Shown piece by piece: positions 1 through 5,281 of a stretch of 5,281 nt of DNA; position 1 is the stretch's first letter; each line of letters starts with the position of its first letter. The position numbers and the translations under genes were made by a program. Below the pieces are notes generated by a model. It saw only the letters and a program-made list of their open reading frames with translations. It was not told where the DNA came from and made no database searches. Origin of the DNA: UBA668 sp046076025 (GTDB taxonomy: Bacteria > Actinomycetota > Acidimicrobiia > Acidimicrobiales > Ilumatobacteraceae). The DNA lies in NCBI GenBank assembly GCA_046076025.1, contig JBJTRF010000153.1, forward strand, positions 1 to 5,281, in the 5' to 3' direction.

Positions 1-1188
1 GAGCGCGGCGATGCGGGCGGCGCTCACCTCGCCGCTGCGCGCCGCCTCGAGCAGCAGCGAGTACAGGTTCATGAATCCGCGGAATGCCACCGTGCCGGCA
101 CCACCGGCTGGAGCGGTGGCGTAGCGGGTGACGGCGTCGAGGTAGATGCTGGCGTCGACATCGTCGCCGTCGACGGGCCCCTCTGCGTTGAAGATCACGC
201 CGTCGGCCGCAGTGCCGGCCGCGGCCAGCGTGTCGGCCTCTGCGCACGCACCCGTGAGGTACAGGCCGAGCCCCGGCGCGTGCTGCTGCATCGCCGACAT
301 CACCGGGATGCACGACTGGGTGGCGGCGAGCACCATCACGCTGTCGGAGCCGTTCGCCGCCGCGGCCTGGGCGAGCGGCGCGAAGTCGGCCTCGAAGATG
401 GAGAACGGCACCAGCTCGACCTCGAGCCCGAGGTGGCGGGCGACGGCGGCGCCGTAGACGCGGGCGGCGACCTCGAATGCGGGCACCTCCTGGCCGTAGG
501 CGATCGTCACTCTCGATGCCCCCTGCCCGGCTGCGTGCGCGGCGAACGCTGCCAGCGCGCCGGCGTCGCCACCCGAGAAGTAGAACGCGCTGCCGCTGCG
601 CTGCTCTTCGATCGTGACGGGAATGCCGCCGACCATCACGAGCGCGGCACGCTCGATGGCGGCGATCGAGGAGCTGCCCATCACGTCGACGCCGCCGGCG
701 AAGGCGACGACGCCCTGCGCGGCGAGCGTCTCGGCACAGCGGCGCGACTCGTCGGCGCTGAACCTCGTGACGCAGGTGAGCAGCTCGATCGGCCGCCCGG
801 CGACGCCGCCGAGCTCGGCATTCACCCAGGCCACCGCTGCCTCCACGGCGGCGCGCATCTCGGGATACGAGCCGAGCGGCGTGTCCTCCTGGTTCACCAT
901 GCCGATGCGGACGGGTTCGAGCGACGTGTCGGCGGCGACCGGTGCCGCCGGCATCGTGCCGAGGAGCCACTGCTCGCCCGCGTGGGCGCCCACCACGCTG
1001 TCGGGGTCTGCCGCCGCGTCGGTGGAGCCGGTGGTGGAGCCCACCGTGGCGACATTGGCGGGTGCCGTCGTCGCGCTGCGCAACTCGTCGACCGGCGCCG
1101 ATGACGTGCACGCGCCGGCAGCGGTGGTCAGCGAGAGTGAGGCAAGCGCAGATGCGAGGCGCAGATGCCGATGCCGTCGCTGTGCCAC
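1..1188 (-). CDS. ABC transporter substrate-binding lipoprotein (LivJ/Peripla_BP_6 type), C-terminus cut by window edge
   Basis: The frame is open from a GTG at 1188 down to base 1 (396 codons) and runs off the window. Residues 1–27 form a lipoprotein signal: basic start (RRHRHLR, 4–10), hydrophobic core, then a lipobox-like AGAC with Cys27, so the protein should be lipid-anchored outside the cytoplasmic membrane. A Thr/Ala/Ser/Gly/Asp-rich linker (about 28–91) leads to a type I periplasmic-binding fold opening with PVRIGMVNQ (92–100). Cys139/Cys151 and Cys293/Cys315 lie where such proteins often carry disulfides (inference). These proteins bind branched-chain amino acids, amides or other small solutes and deliver them to an ABC permease; the ligand cannot be read here. 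Usual mature length is near 380–420 residues, so only the last part is missing. GTG 1188 is chosen because it directly precedes the basic signal sequence, has no in-frame start in the preceding 70 bases, and has a TANNNT box 6 bases before it. No Shine–Dalgarno sequence is evident. Confidence 0.93.
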   Translation of the reverse strand, partial: MAQRRHRHLRLASALASLSLTTAAGACTSSAPVDELRSATTAPANVATVGSTTGSTDAAADPDSVVGAHAGEQWLLGTMPAAPVAADTSLEPVRIGMVNQEDTPLGSYPEMRAAVEAAVAWVNAELGGVAGRPIELLTCVTRFSADESRRCAETLAAQGVVAFAGGVDVMGSSSIAAIERAALVMVGGIPVTIEEQRSGSAFYFSGGDAGALAAFAAHAAGQGASRVTIAYGQEVPAFEVAARVYGAAVARHLGLEVELVPFSIFEADFAPLAQAAAANGSDSVMVLAATQSCIPVMSAMQQHAPGLGLYLTGACAEADTLAAAGTAADGVIFNAEGPVDGDDVDASIYLDAVTRYATAPAGGAGTVAFRGFMNLYSLLLEAARSGEVSAARIAAL

Positions 1189-1194
1189 GCGCCG

Positions 1195-1200
1195 ACCATA
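1195..1200 (-). promoter_or_regulatory. Candidate -10 box (TATGGT) of a leaderless promoter for the lipoprotein gene
   Basis: On the minus strand TATGGT fits the actinobacterial TANNNT -10 pattern and ends 6 bases before the GTG at 1188, placing the expected transcription start at or near the first base of the gene. No convincing -35 element is visible, and a 6-base pattern occurs easily by chance. It suggests the lipoprotein can be transcribed apart from the DUF1800–DUF1501 operon. Confidence 0.4.
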
Positions 1201-1252
1201 GGCGTCGTGGCGGGAGGCTGCGTGCCGAACGGCGCCGCTGCGGGTGGGTCGC

Positions 1253-2581
1253 CTATGCGATCGGCTGGCCGGGGCCGGCGCGGAACAGGCCGAGGTTCTC
1301 GAACGTGCCGCCGAGGATGGTCGACGAGCCGCCGCCCATCCAGCCGTCGAGCACCGACGCGTAGTACGACCGCAGGTCGACGTGGTGCTGCAGGCGCTGC
1401 CAGCGGGCGATGTTGGCGAGGCTGGGGCGCTGGCCGTAGCGGCCGCCCTTCACGTTGGGGCCGATCACGAAGTGCGGCGCAGCCGTGCCGTGGTCGGTGC
1501 CGCCGCCGGCGTTGGCCCACGAGGTGCGGCCGAACTCCGAGAACGTCATCACGGTGACCCGGTTGGCCCACTCGGGGGCGAGCACCTCGAAGAAGCGGCG
1601 GATGCCCTCGTCGAGCTCGAGCATGCGCTGGCCCTGCATGTAGGTCTGGCTGGCGTGGCTGTCGAAGTCGCCCCATCCCACGGTGAGGGCGCGGAAGCCG
1701 AGGTTGGCATTCAGCAGGTGCGCCGCCACCTCCATGCTCTTCGACAGTGCGCCGGTGGCGACGACGGGATCGGGGATCACCGGAGCGAGGTTCTTGCCGA
1801 CGTCGAGCGCGTCGACGAATGAGGCGCCCACCGCCTGGTGCAGCGCGCCCTGCGCCGAGGTGGCCATGGCGCGCACGGCGTTCGAGCGGCGGGTCTCAGA
1901 GTCGGACAGGTCGGCCCCGAACGACGGCTGCGAGCTCGGCACGCCAGTGGCGGTTGACGAGGCGCCGACCACCGTGAGCGGCACCGAGCCGCCGATGGCC
2001 GCTGCGGCGAACAGGTCGCGGCTGCCGGCGAGGTAGTTGTCGAGCCAGCGGCCCATCCAGCCCGAGGTGGGCACGGTGCCGGGACGGCCCGACATCCAGT
2101 TGGCCATCGACGTGAAGTGCGAGAGATCGGCGTTCGGGTAGCCGAGGCCCTCGACGATGGCGACCTGGCCGAGGTCCCAGCGCCGCTTCACCTCGACGAG
2201 GTTCGGGTGCAGGCCAGTGTCGGCGTCGATCGGCAGCGTGTTGGTCGCGTTGAGCGCGATGCTGCCGTGCTGGGTGACGTAGTTGGAGTCGCTGACCGGC
2301 ACCACCATGTTGAGGCCGTCGTTGCCGCCGTACATGCCGATGACGACGAGGATGCCGTCGTTGGCGCCGATAGGCCCGGCCGCCCACGCCGAGGCGTCGT
2401 AGCCGGGCATGAAGGCGTCGAGCACGGGCGAGCCGAGCACCGAGCCGACGGCCCCGGCGCCGAGGCCCATGCCGATGAGCTGCAGGAAGCGCCGGCGGTC
2501 GAGGGTGGCGCGGTCGCCGGCGTGGTCGGCCACCGAGAGGTGGGCGAGGGCGTCGGCCGTGGAGATGTCGCTGTCGAGCAT
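1253..2581 (-). CDS. DUF1501 family protein, Tat-exported
   Basis: The 442-residue product matches the DUF1501 family (Pfam PF07394), placed in the alkaline-phosphatase/sulfatase-like superfamily; its biochemical role is unknown. Residues 1–28 are an unusually long polar leader, followed by a twin-arginine motif DRRRFLQ (28–34), a hydrophobic glycine-rich stretch to about 54, and a possible signal-peptidase site after AWA (65–67). Family motifs follow in order: GMYGGNDGLNMVVPV (82–96), DFDSH (305–309), SEFGR (348–352) and GTDHG (362–366, roughly), with GGRYGQRP shortly after. The DHG triplet resembles the metal-binding DHG of phosphoglycerate mutase-like relatives, so D88, D307, H309, D363 and H364 are candidate metal ligands (inference). 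The ATG at 2581 lies 10 bases after the DUF1800 stop; AGGA at 2593–2590, overlapping that stop, is a weak ribosome binding site. This spacing implies co-transcription and possibly coupled translation. The length is normal for the family and no key motif looks broken. Confidence 0.95.
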   Translation of the reverse strand: MLDSDISTADALAHLSVADHAGDRATLDRRRFLQLIGMGLGAGAVGSVLGSPVLDAFMPGYDASAWAAGPIGANDGILVVIGMYGGNDGLNMVVPVSDSNYVTQHGSIALNATNTLPIDADTGLHPNLVEVKRRWDLGQVAIVEGLGYPNADLSHFTSMANWMSGRPGTVPTSGWMGRWLDNYLAGSRDLFAAAAIGGSVPLTVVGASSTATGVPSSQPSFGADLSDSETRRSNAVRAMATSAQGALHQAVGASFVDALDVGKNLAPVIPDPVVATGALSKSMEVAAHLLNANLGFRALTVGWGDFDSHASQTYMQGQRMLELDEGIRRFFEVLAPEWANRVTVMTFSEFGRTSWANAGGGTDHGTAAPHFVIGPNVKGGRYGQRPSLANIARWQRLQHHVDLRSYYASVLDGWMGGGSSTILGGTFENLGLFRAGPGQPIA

Positions 2582-2591
2582 GGTGTGGGTC

Positions 2592-3968
2592 CTATGCCAT
2601 GTGGAGGTCGGGCGTGAGCATCACGAGTCGGATGAGGTAGTGCCGCTCCCAGTAGGGGGCGGTGGTCGCGTAGGTGTCGAGCGCCTGGCGCGTCTCGGGC
2701 GAGACCGTCACCTGCATCAGGTCGAGCACGCGTTGCACGAGCTCGACGGGTCGGTCGCGGTAGATGTCGCGCACCTCGGCTCGCGACAGGTCGCCGCCGA
2801 CGAGGTGGATGAGCAGGTCGCCGGTGCTGTAGCCGGGCATCGTCTTGCTCGACAGGCTGCTGGCGATGCTGGCCCGCGCCGTCATTGCGGCAGCGTTGGT
2901 CCATGCCCGATTGGTGCGCCATCCGCTGACGTTGGGCGGGTTGAGCGGTCGCTGTCCGGCAGCCTCGAGCGAGCTGAGCGAGATATCGGTGCCGCGCAGG
3001 CTGGTGGTGGCGAGCGTGGCAACGGCGGCCGCAATGGGCGAGCGGACGAGCCCCTTGCGCACGTCGTCGGCGTAGAACTCAGGCCGCGTGAGCATGGTGG
3101 TGAGCCACGGCTTCAGCGCGAAGTTGGACGAGATGGCGGTGGACCGCATGGCGGTGATCACGGCGGCCGGCGGCGCGGTGCCGGCGAACTCGGCCCACAG
3201 CTTGCGCGAAATGTGCTCGGCGACGATCTCGCTCGTTCGGCGGCCGCGGTTGGCGACGTTGGTGGCCGTCGCGGGCACGATGCCGCTGCCGAGCATCACG
3301 TCGATGGTCTCCGGGCCGTGCAGGGTCCAGTCGCTGCCGCGGTTGATGCTGACGCCGAGGAACGTCTTGCGGGCGCCGTCGTGCCACGACGACCGCCACA
3401 GGTAGGCCTTGGTGGTGGAGTCGTACGAGTGGCCGGTCCAGGCGCGGCTGCTGGCCTCGACGTCGGCCTCGGTGTAGTTGCCGACGCCCATCATGAACAA
3501 CTCCATCAGCTCGCGGGCGAAGTTCTGGTTGGGCGAGGTGTTGCGGTTGACGTTGTTGTCGAGGTACTTCAGCATCGCCACGGTGAGCGACATCTTCTTG
3601 GCGAGCGTGCGCAGGCTGGTGAGGCCCTCTCGCCGGTAGAGGTCGATCTGCTGGCGCATGGCCTCGGCCATATTCACCTTGCGCATCGACGACACGAAGT
3701 GCCCGTGCCAGAACAGCGACATGCGCTCCTGCATCGGCCGCGGGCTGTATACCATGCGATCCACCCAGTAGCGGGCGTATTCGCTCGACATGTCCCAGTC
3801 GGAGAGCCCCGGCGTGAACGTGACGGTGCCGGGGTCGGCGGGCACGTTCAGGATGTCGGCGACGGCATCGGCGAGCGTCGGCTTGGCCACCAACTCGGCA
3901 ACTCGGGCCGGCCGGGCCACGAACTCGGTGCGCCGCAGCAGGTGCTCGATGTCGCGTTGCGCAGGCAT
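2592..3968 (-). CDS. DUF1800 family protein
   Basis: The 458-residue product carries the hallmarks of DUF1800 (Pfam PF08811), a family without an established activity that is commonly encoded beside DUF1501. Visible motifs in order: HLLRRTEF (9–16), ERMSLFWHGHF (81–91), MLKYLDNNVNRN (132–143), NQNFARELMELF (147–158), YTEADV (165–170) followed by AWTG, HISRKLWAEFAG (252–263), LTRPEFYA (293–300) and PPNVSGW (344–350). Length is typical and the reading frame is intact. The N-terminus has no hydrophobic signal or membrane segment, unlike its operon partner. The start is well bounded: an in-frame TGA at 3989–3987 precedes it and ATG 3968 is the only start codon after that stop. GGGGA at 3977–3973 could serve as ribosome binding site although its spacing of 4 bases is short. 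It is the first gene of the leftward operon, so transcription should begin in the divergent region 3969–4097, where a palindrome lies 28 bases before the start. Confidence 0.95.
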   Translation of the reverse strand: MPAQRDIEHLLRRTEFVARPARVAELVAKPTLADAVADILNVPADPGTVTFTPGLSDWDMSSEYARYWVDRMVYSPRPMQERMSLFWHGHFVSSMRKVNMAEAMRQQIDLYRREGLTSLRTLAKKMSLTVAMLKYLDNNVNRNTSPNQNFARELMELFMMGVGNYTEADVEASSRAWTGHSYDSTTKAYLWRSSWHDGARKTFLGVSINRGSDWTLHGPETIDVMLGSGIVPATATNVANRGRRTSEIVAEHISRKLWAEFAGTAPPAAVITAMRSTAISSNFALKPWLTTMLTRPEFYADDVRKGLVRSPIAAAVATLATTSLRGTDISLSSLEAAGQRPLNPPNVSGWRTNRAWTNAAAMTARASIASSLSSKTMPGYSTGDLLIHLVGGDLSRAEVRDIYRDRPVELVQRVLDLMQVTVSPETRQALDTYATTAPYWERHYLIRLVMLTPDLHMA

Positions 3969-3996
3969 TGCATCCCCAGTCTCAGATCAGTCCCGT

Positions 3997-4008
3997 CGGG
4001 ACGTCCCG
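3997..4008. promoter_or_regulatory. 12-base perfect palindrome upstream of DUF1800, possible operator
   Basis: CGGGACGTCCCG is a perfect palindrome lying 28 bases before the DUF1800 start. A third half-site is adjacent: TCCCGTCGGGA (3991–4001) is itself an odd-centred inverted repeat that shares its right arm with the palindrome. Such a site could bind a dimeric regulator or form alternative hairpins in a leader RNA. In GC-rich DNA short GC palindromes are frequent, so function is uncertain. The rest of the 129-base divergent region (3969–4097) shows no clear -35/-10 pair for the leftward operon. Confidence 0.35.
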
Positions 4009-4082
4009 GCGAGTTGGACAATCATCGGCGCCGGCGGCCGCAACTTGAGCAGCACGCGGGCGTTGCAGCGCATCGCGCTGCG

Positions 4083-4088
4083 TAGTCT
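4083..4088 (+). promoter_or_regulatory. Candidate -10 box (TAGTCT) for the tRNA-Leu gene
   Basis: TAGTCT fits TANNNT and ends 9 bases before the mature tRNA 5' end, which would put transcription start just before the tRNA. A TTGCAG at 4063–4068 is the nearest -35-like sequence, but its spacing of 14 bases is too short for a standard promoter, so this is a weak call. Confidence 0.25.
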
Positions 4089-4097
4089 CGGTAGCGC

Positions 4098-4183
4098 GCC
4101 CGGGTGGTGGAACTGGCAGACACGGGGGGCTTAAACCCCCCTTCCACGCAAGTGGAGTGAGGGTTCGAGCCCCTCCCTGGGCA
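4098..4183 (+). tRNA. tRNA-Leu, anticodon UAA
   Basis: A complete 86-base cloverleaf can be drawn by hand. The acceptor stem is GCCCGGG (4098–4104) with CCTGGGC (4176–4182), including one G–U pair. The D stem is GTG/CAC with GG in the loop. The anticodon stem GGGGG (4125–4129)/CCCCC (4137–4141) encloses loop CTTAAAC, giving anticodon TAA at 4132–4134. A long variable arm (4142–4158) forms TCCAC/GTGGA around GCAA, as expected of a class II tRNA. The T stem GAGGG/CCCTC encloses TTCGAGC. Discriminator A73 (4183) agrees with leucine identity. The CCA end is not encoded and must be added after transcription. This tRNA reads UUA and probably UUG. It corresponds by anticodon to Streptomyces bldA; no functional equivalence is implied. 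Confidence 0.97.
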
Positions 4184-4256
4184 CGGCTGCCGACAAGTTC
4201 GCGGATCAGTCGCCCGCGTGTGCCGAGAGCGGGGGGCGGTGGAGAGGCGATCGAAC

Positions 4257-4262
4257 TAGCGT
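4257..4262 (+). promoter_or_regulatory. Candidate -10 box (TAGCGT) of a leaderless promoter for the aldo/keto reductase
   Basis: TAGCGT, within ACTAGCGT, ends 7 bases before the ATG at 4270, so transcription would start at about the start codon itself. The same ACTAGCGT octamer stands 8 bases before the next gene's ATG at 5232. No -35 element and no Shine–Dalgarno sequence at suitable distance are visible; the purine-rich GGAGAGG near 4241 is more than 20 bases from the ATG. These points together favour a leaderless start. Confidence 0.5.
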
Positions 4263-4269
4263 CGTCGGC

Positions 4270-5178
4270 ATGTTGCCGTCTCGACCACTGCCCCTGCCAG
4301 GTCCGAGGCTCGTGGCGGGGCGGCAGGTGGGGCCGCTCGGGTTCGGCTGCTGGCGGCTCACGTCGTCATCGACCGATGAGGCAGCCCGACTGGTTGAGGG
4401 GGCGGTCGACCTGGGCTGCACGCTGGTCGACACCGCCGACGTCTACGGGCTCGACTGGGGCGGTGCCGGCTGGGGCACGTGCGAGGAGCGGCTCGGCGCC
4501 GTGCTCGCCGTCCGGCCAGGCCTGCGCGACCGCATGTTCCTGGTGACCAAGGGAGGCATCAACCCCGGCGTGCCCTACGACAGCAGTGCCGCGTGGTTGA
4601 CGGCCGCGTGCGAGGCGTCGCTGCGCCGGCTCGGCATCGACCGCGTCGACCTCTACATGGTGCACCGGCCCGACCTGCTCGCTCACCCGGCCGACGTCGC
4701 AGCGTCGCTGCGGTCGTTGCGTGATCGTGGCCTGATTGGCGCGATCGGCGTGTCGAACCACACAGTCGCGCAGATCGATGCGCTCGAGCACCATCTCGGA
4801 GAGCCGCTCGCGGCAGTGCAGCCCGAGCTCTCGGCCGCATACCTCGGGGCTGTGCGAGACGGCGTGCTCGACCGGGCGATGCACCACGGTGCGGCGGTGC
4901 TGGCATGGAGTCCGCTCGCGGGCGGGCGCGTCGAGTCTGGAGAGGGACTGCGCCCGGCCCTCGTCGCCACGCTCGACCGAGTCGCAGAGGCGCACTCCAC
5001 CACGCGCAGCGCCGTGGCGCTCGCCTTCGTCCTCGCACATCCATCTGCGCCGGTGGCGTTGCTGGGCACCCAGCGCCTCGATCGCATCAGCGCAGCGAAC
5101 GACGCGCTCGGCCTCGCGCTGAGCCGCGCCGAGTGGTACTCGATTGTCGAGGCCAGCGAGGGAGTGCCGCTGCCCTGA
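4270..5178 (+). CDS. Aldo/keto reductase, YdhF-like
   Basis: The 302-residue product is a full-length member of the aldo/keto reductase family: a (beta/alpha)8 barrel, usually an NADPH-dependent cytosolic enzyme reducing aldehydes or ketones. The catalytic tetrad is present: Asp54 and Tyr59 in VDTADVYG (53–60), Lys94 in VTKGG, and His132 in MVHRPD. IGVSNH (159–164) and the C-terminal LLGTQRLDRI region (about 264–273) correspond to family segments at the cofactor site. Overall pattern, including the WSPLAGGR segment and the ending after a Trp (EWYSIVEAS), resembles E. coli YdhF, whose physiological substrate is not established. After Tyr59 there is a glycine/tryptophan-rich loop (LDWGGAGWGT, 61–70) longer than in YdhF as I recall it, which may shape the substrate pocket. 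There is no signal peptide. The ATG at 4270 begins directly after a candidate leaderless promoter. It lies 86 bases after the tRNA, with no visible terminator between them. The substrate cannot be inferred. Confidence 0.95.
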   Translation: MLPSRPLPLPGPRLVAGRQVGPLGFGCWRLTSSSTDEAARLVEGAVDLGCTLVDTADVYGLDWGGAGWGTCEERLGAVLAVRPGLRDRMFLVTKGGINPGVPYDSSAAWLTAACEASLRRLGIDRVDLYMVHRPDLLAHPADVAASLRSLRDRGLIGAIGVSNHTVAQIDALEHHLGEPLAAVQPELSAAYLGAVRDGVLDRAMHHGAAVLAWSPLAGGRVESGEGLRPALVATLDRVAEAHSTTRSAVALAFVLAHPSAPVALLGTQRLDRISAANDALGLALSRAEWYSIVEASEGVPLP

Positions 5179-5180
5179 GC

Positions 5181-5205
5181 GTCGCCGATCCCCGCGGTCG
5201 GCGGC
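5181..5205 (+). terminator. GC-rich stem-loop after the aldo/keto reductase, possible terminator
   Basis: GTCGCCGA (5181–5188) can pair with TCGGCGGC (5198–5205) around a 9-base loop, giving 8 pairs with one G–T wobble, starting 3 bases after the TGA stop. A competing perfect 7-base pairing uses GTCGCCG with CGGCGAC at 5202–5208. No T-run follows, so it is not a classical intrinsic terminator. It could still act as a transcription block or mRNA end-stabiliser between two genes that appear to be separately promoted. Confidence 0.3.
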
Positions 5206-5217
5206 GACACCGGCGAC

Positions 5218-5223
5218 TAGCGT
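5218..5223 (+). promoter_or_regulatory. Candidate -10 box (TAGCGT) before the gene at the right edge
   Basis: TAGCGT in the octamer ACTAGCGT ends 8 bases before the ATG at 5232, repeating the arrangement seen before the reductase gene. A CGGCGAC direct repeat (5202–5208 and 5211–5217) lies immediately upstream. No -35 element is evident. The repetition of the same octamer at the same distance from two starts is the main support. Confidence 0.5.
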
Positions 5224-5231
5224 CTCGGTCG

Positions 5232-5281
5232 ATGGCCGACGCCGACGAGACGCTCCGCGTGCTGCGGACATATGCCGATGC
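5232..5281 (+). CDS. Start of an unidentified gene, cut by right window edge
   Basis: An ATG at 5232 opens a frame of 16 complete codons to the window end (MADADETLRVLRTYAD). It is supported by the candidate -10 box 8 bases upstream and by its position 53 bases after the reductase stop, on the same strand. The visible residues are acidic then amphipathic and show no signal peptide. This is too little to assign a family or function. Confidence 0.55.
   Translation, partial: MADADETLRVLRTYAD

Noticed and set aside
280..1104. A 274-codon plus-strand frame opposite the lipoprotein gene
   Set aside because: The minus-strand product has a signal peptide, lipobox and binding-protein pattern; the plus-strand product is Arg/Gly/Ala/His-rich without domain features.
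1201..1252. Possible terminator between DUF1501 and the lipoprotein gene
   Set aside because: Only weak GGCG/CGCC pairings can be drawn and no T-run follows, so read-through cannot be excluded.
1128..1676. A 182-codon minus-strand frame overlapping the end of DUF1501 and the start of the lipoprotein gene
   Set aside because: It runs in another frame through the conserved SEFGR/GTDHG part of DUF1501 and its product is Arg/Pro/His-rich without a family pattern.
2409..4085. A 558-codon plus-strand reading frame opposite DUF1800 and the start of DUF1501
   Set aside because: It is antisense to two genes with clear family motifs. Its translation is Gly/Arg/Val/His-rich with no recognisable domain, as expected when the opposite frame of GC-rich coding DNA lacks stops.
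4098..4183. tRNA gene as an integration site for a mobile element
   Set aside because: tRNA-Leu genes are common attachment sites, but no integrase and no repeat of the tRNA 3' end is present in the window.
4184..4256. Possible terminator between the tRNA and the reductase gene
   Set aside because: Only a very short CGG/CCG pairing follows the tRNA and there is no T-run. The stretch otherwise shows nothing I can support.
4366..5271. A 301-codon minus-strand frame opposite the aldo/keto reductase
   Set aside because: The plus strand encodes an intact catalytic tetrad and cofactor motifs; the opposite product is Arg-rich and resembles nothing known to me.

Overview
The window is strongly GC-rich with dense coding and no mobile elements or CRISPR. 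Gene content and style (LivJ-type lipoprotein, DUF1800–DUF1501 pair, TANNNT boxes a few bases before start codons, heavy use of Val/Ala/Asp/Arg) suggest a high-GC actinomycete, most likely of the Acidimicrobiia/Ilumatobacter type. That placement is an inference from composition and style, not from a search.

Layout. The left three quarters is transcribed leftward (minus strand). A DUF1800 gene (3968 to 2592) comes first, then a Tat-exported DUF1501 gene (2581 to 1253) only 10 bases later, clearly one operon. After 64 bases comes a substrate-binding lipoprotein of a branched-chain-amino-acid/amide type ABC transporter (1188 to beyond the left edge); a possible promoter box of its own lies just before its GTG. 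A divergent intergenic region (3969–4097) carries a 12-base perfect palindrome and separates the operon from a rightward block: a complete tRNA-Leu with anticodon UAA (4098–4183), an aldo/keto reductase resembling E. coli YdhF (4270–5178), and the first 16 codons of an unidentified gene (5232 onward). No gap between genes exceeds 300 bases; the largest is the 129-base divergent region.

How it works together. DUF1501 and DUF1800 are a well-known neighbouring pair of unknown biochemical function. Here only DUF1501 has an export signal, so DUF1800 is either cytoplasmic or carried out with its partner. The lipoprotein would sit on the outer face of the membrane and feed a permease whose genes are not in the window. 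The reductase is a likely NADPH-dependent cytosolic enzyme with no evident link to the others. Several starts share a promoter geometry typical of leaderless actinobacterial mRNAs. I see no novel multi-gene system; the least explained part is the DUF1800–DUF1501 operon.
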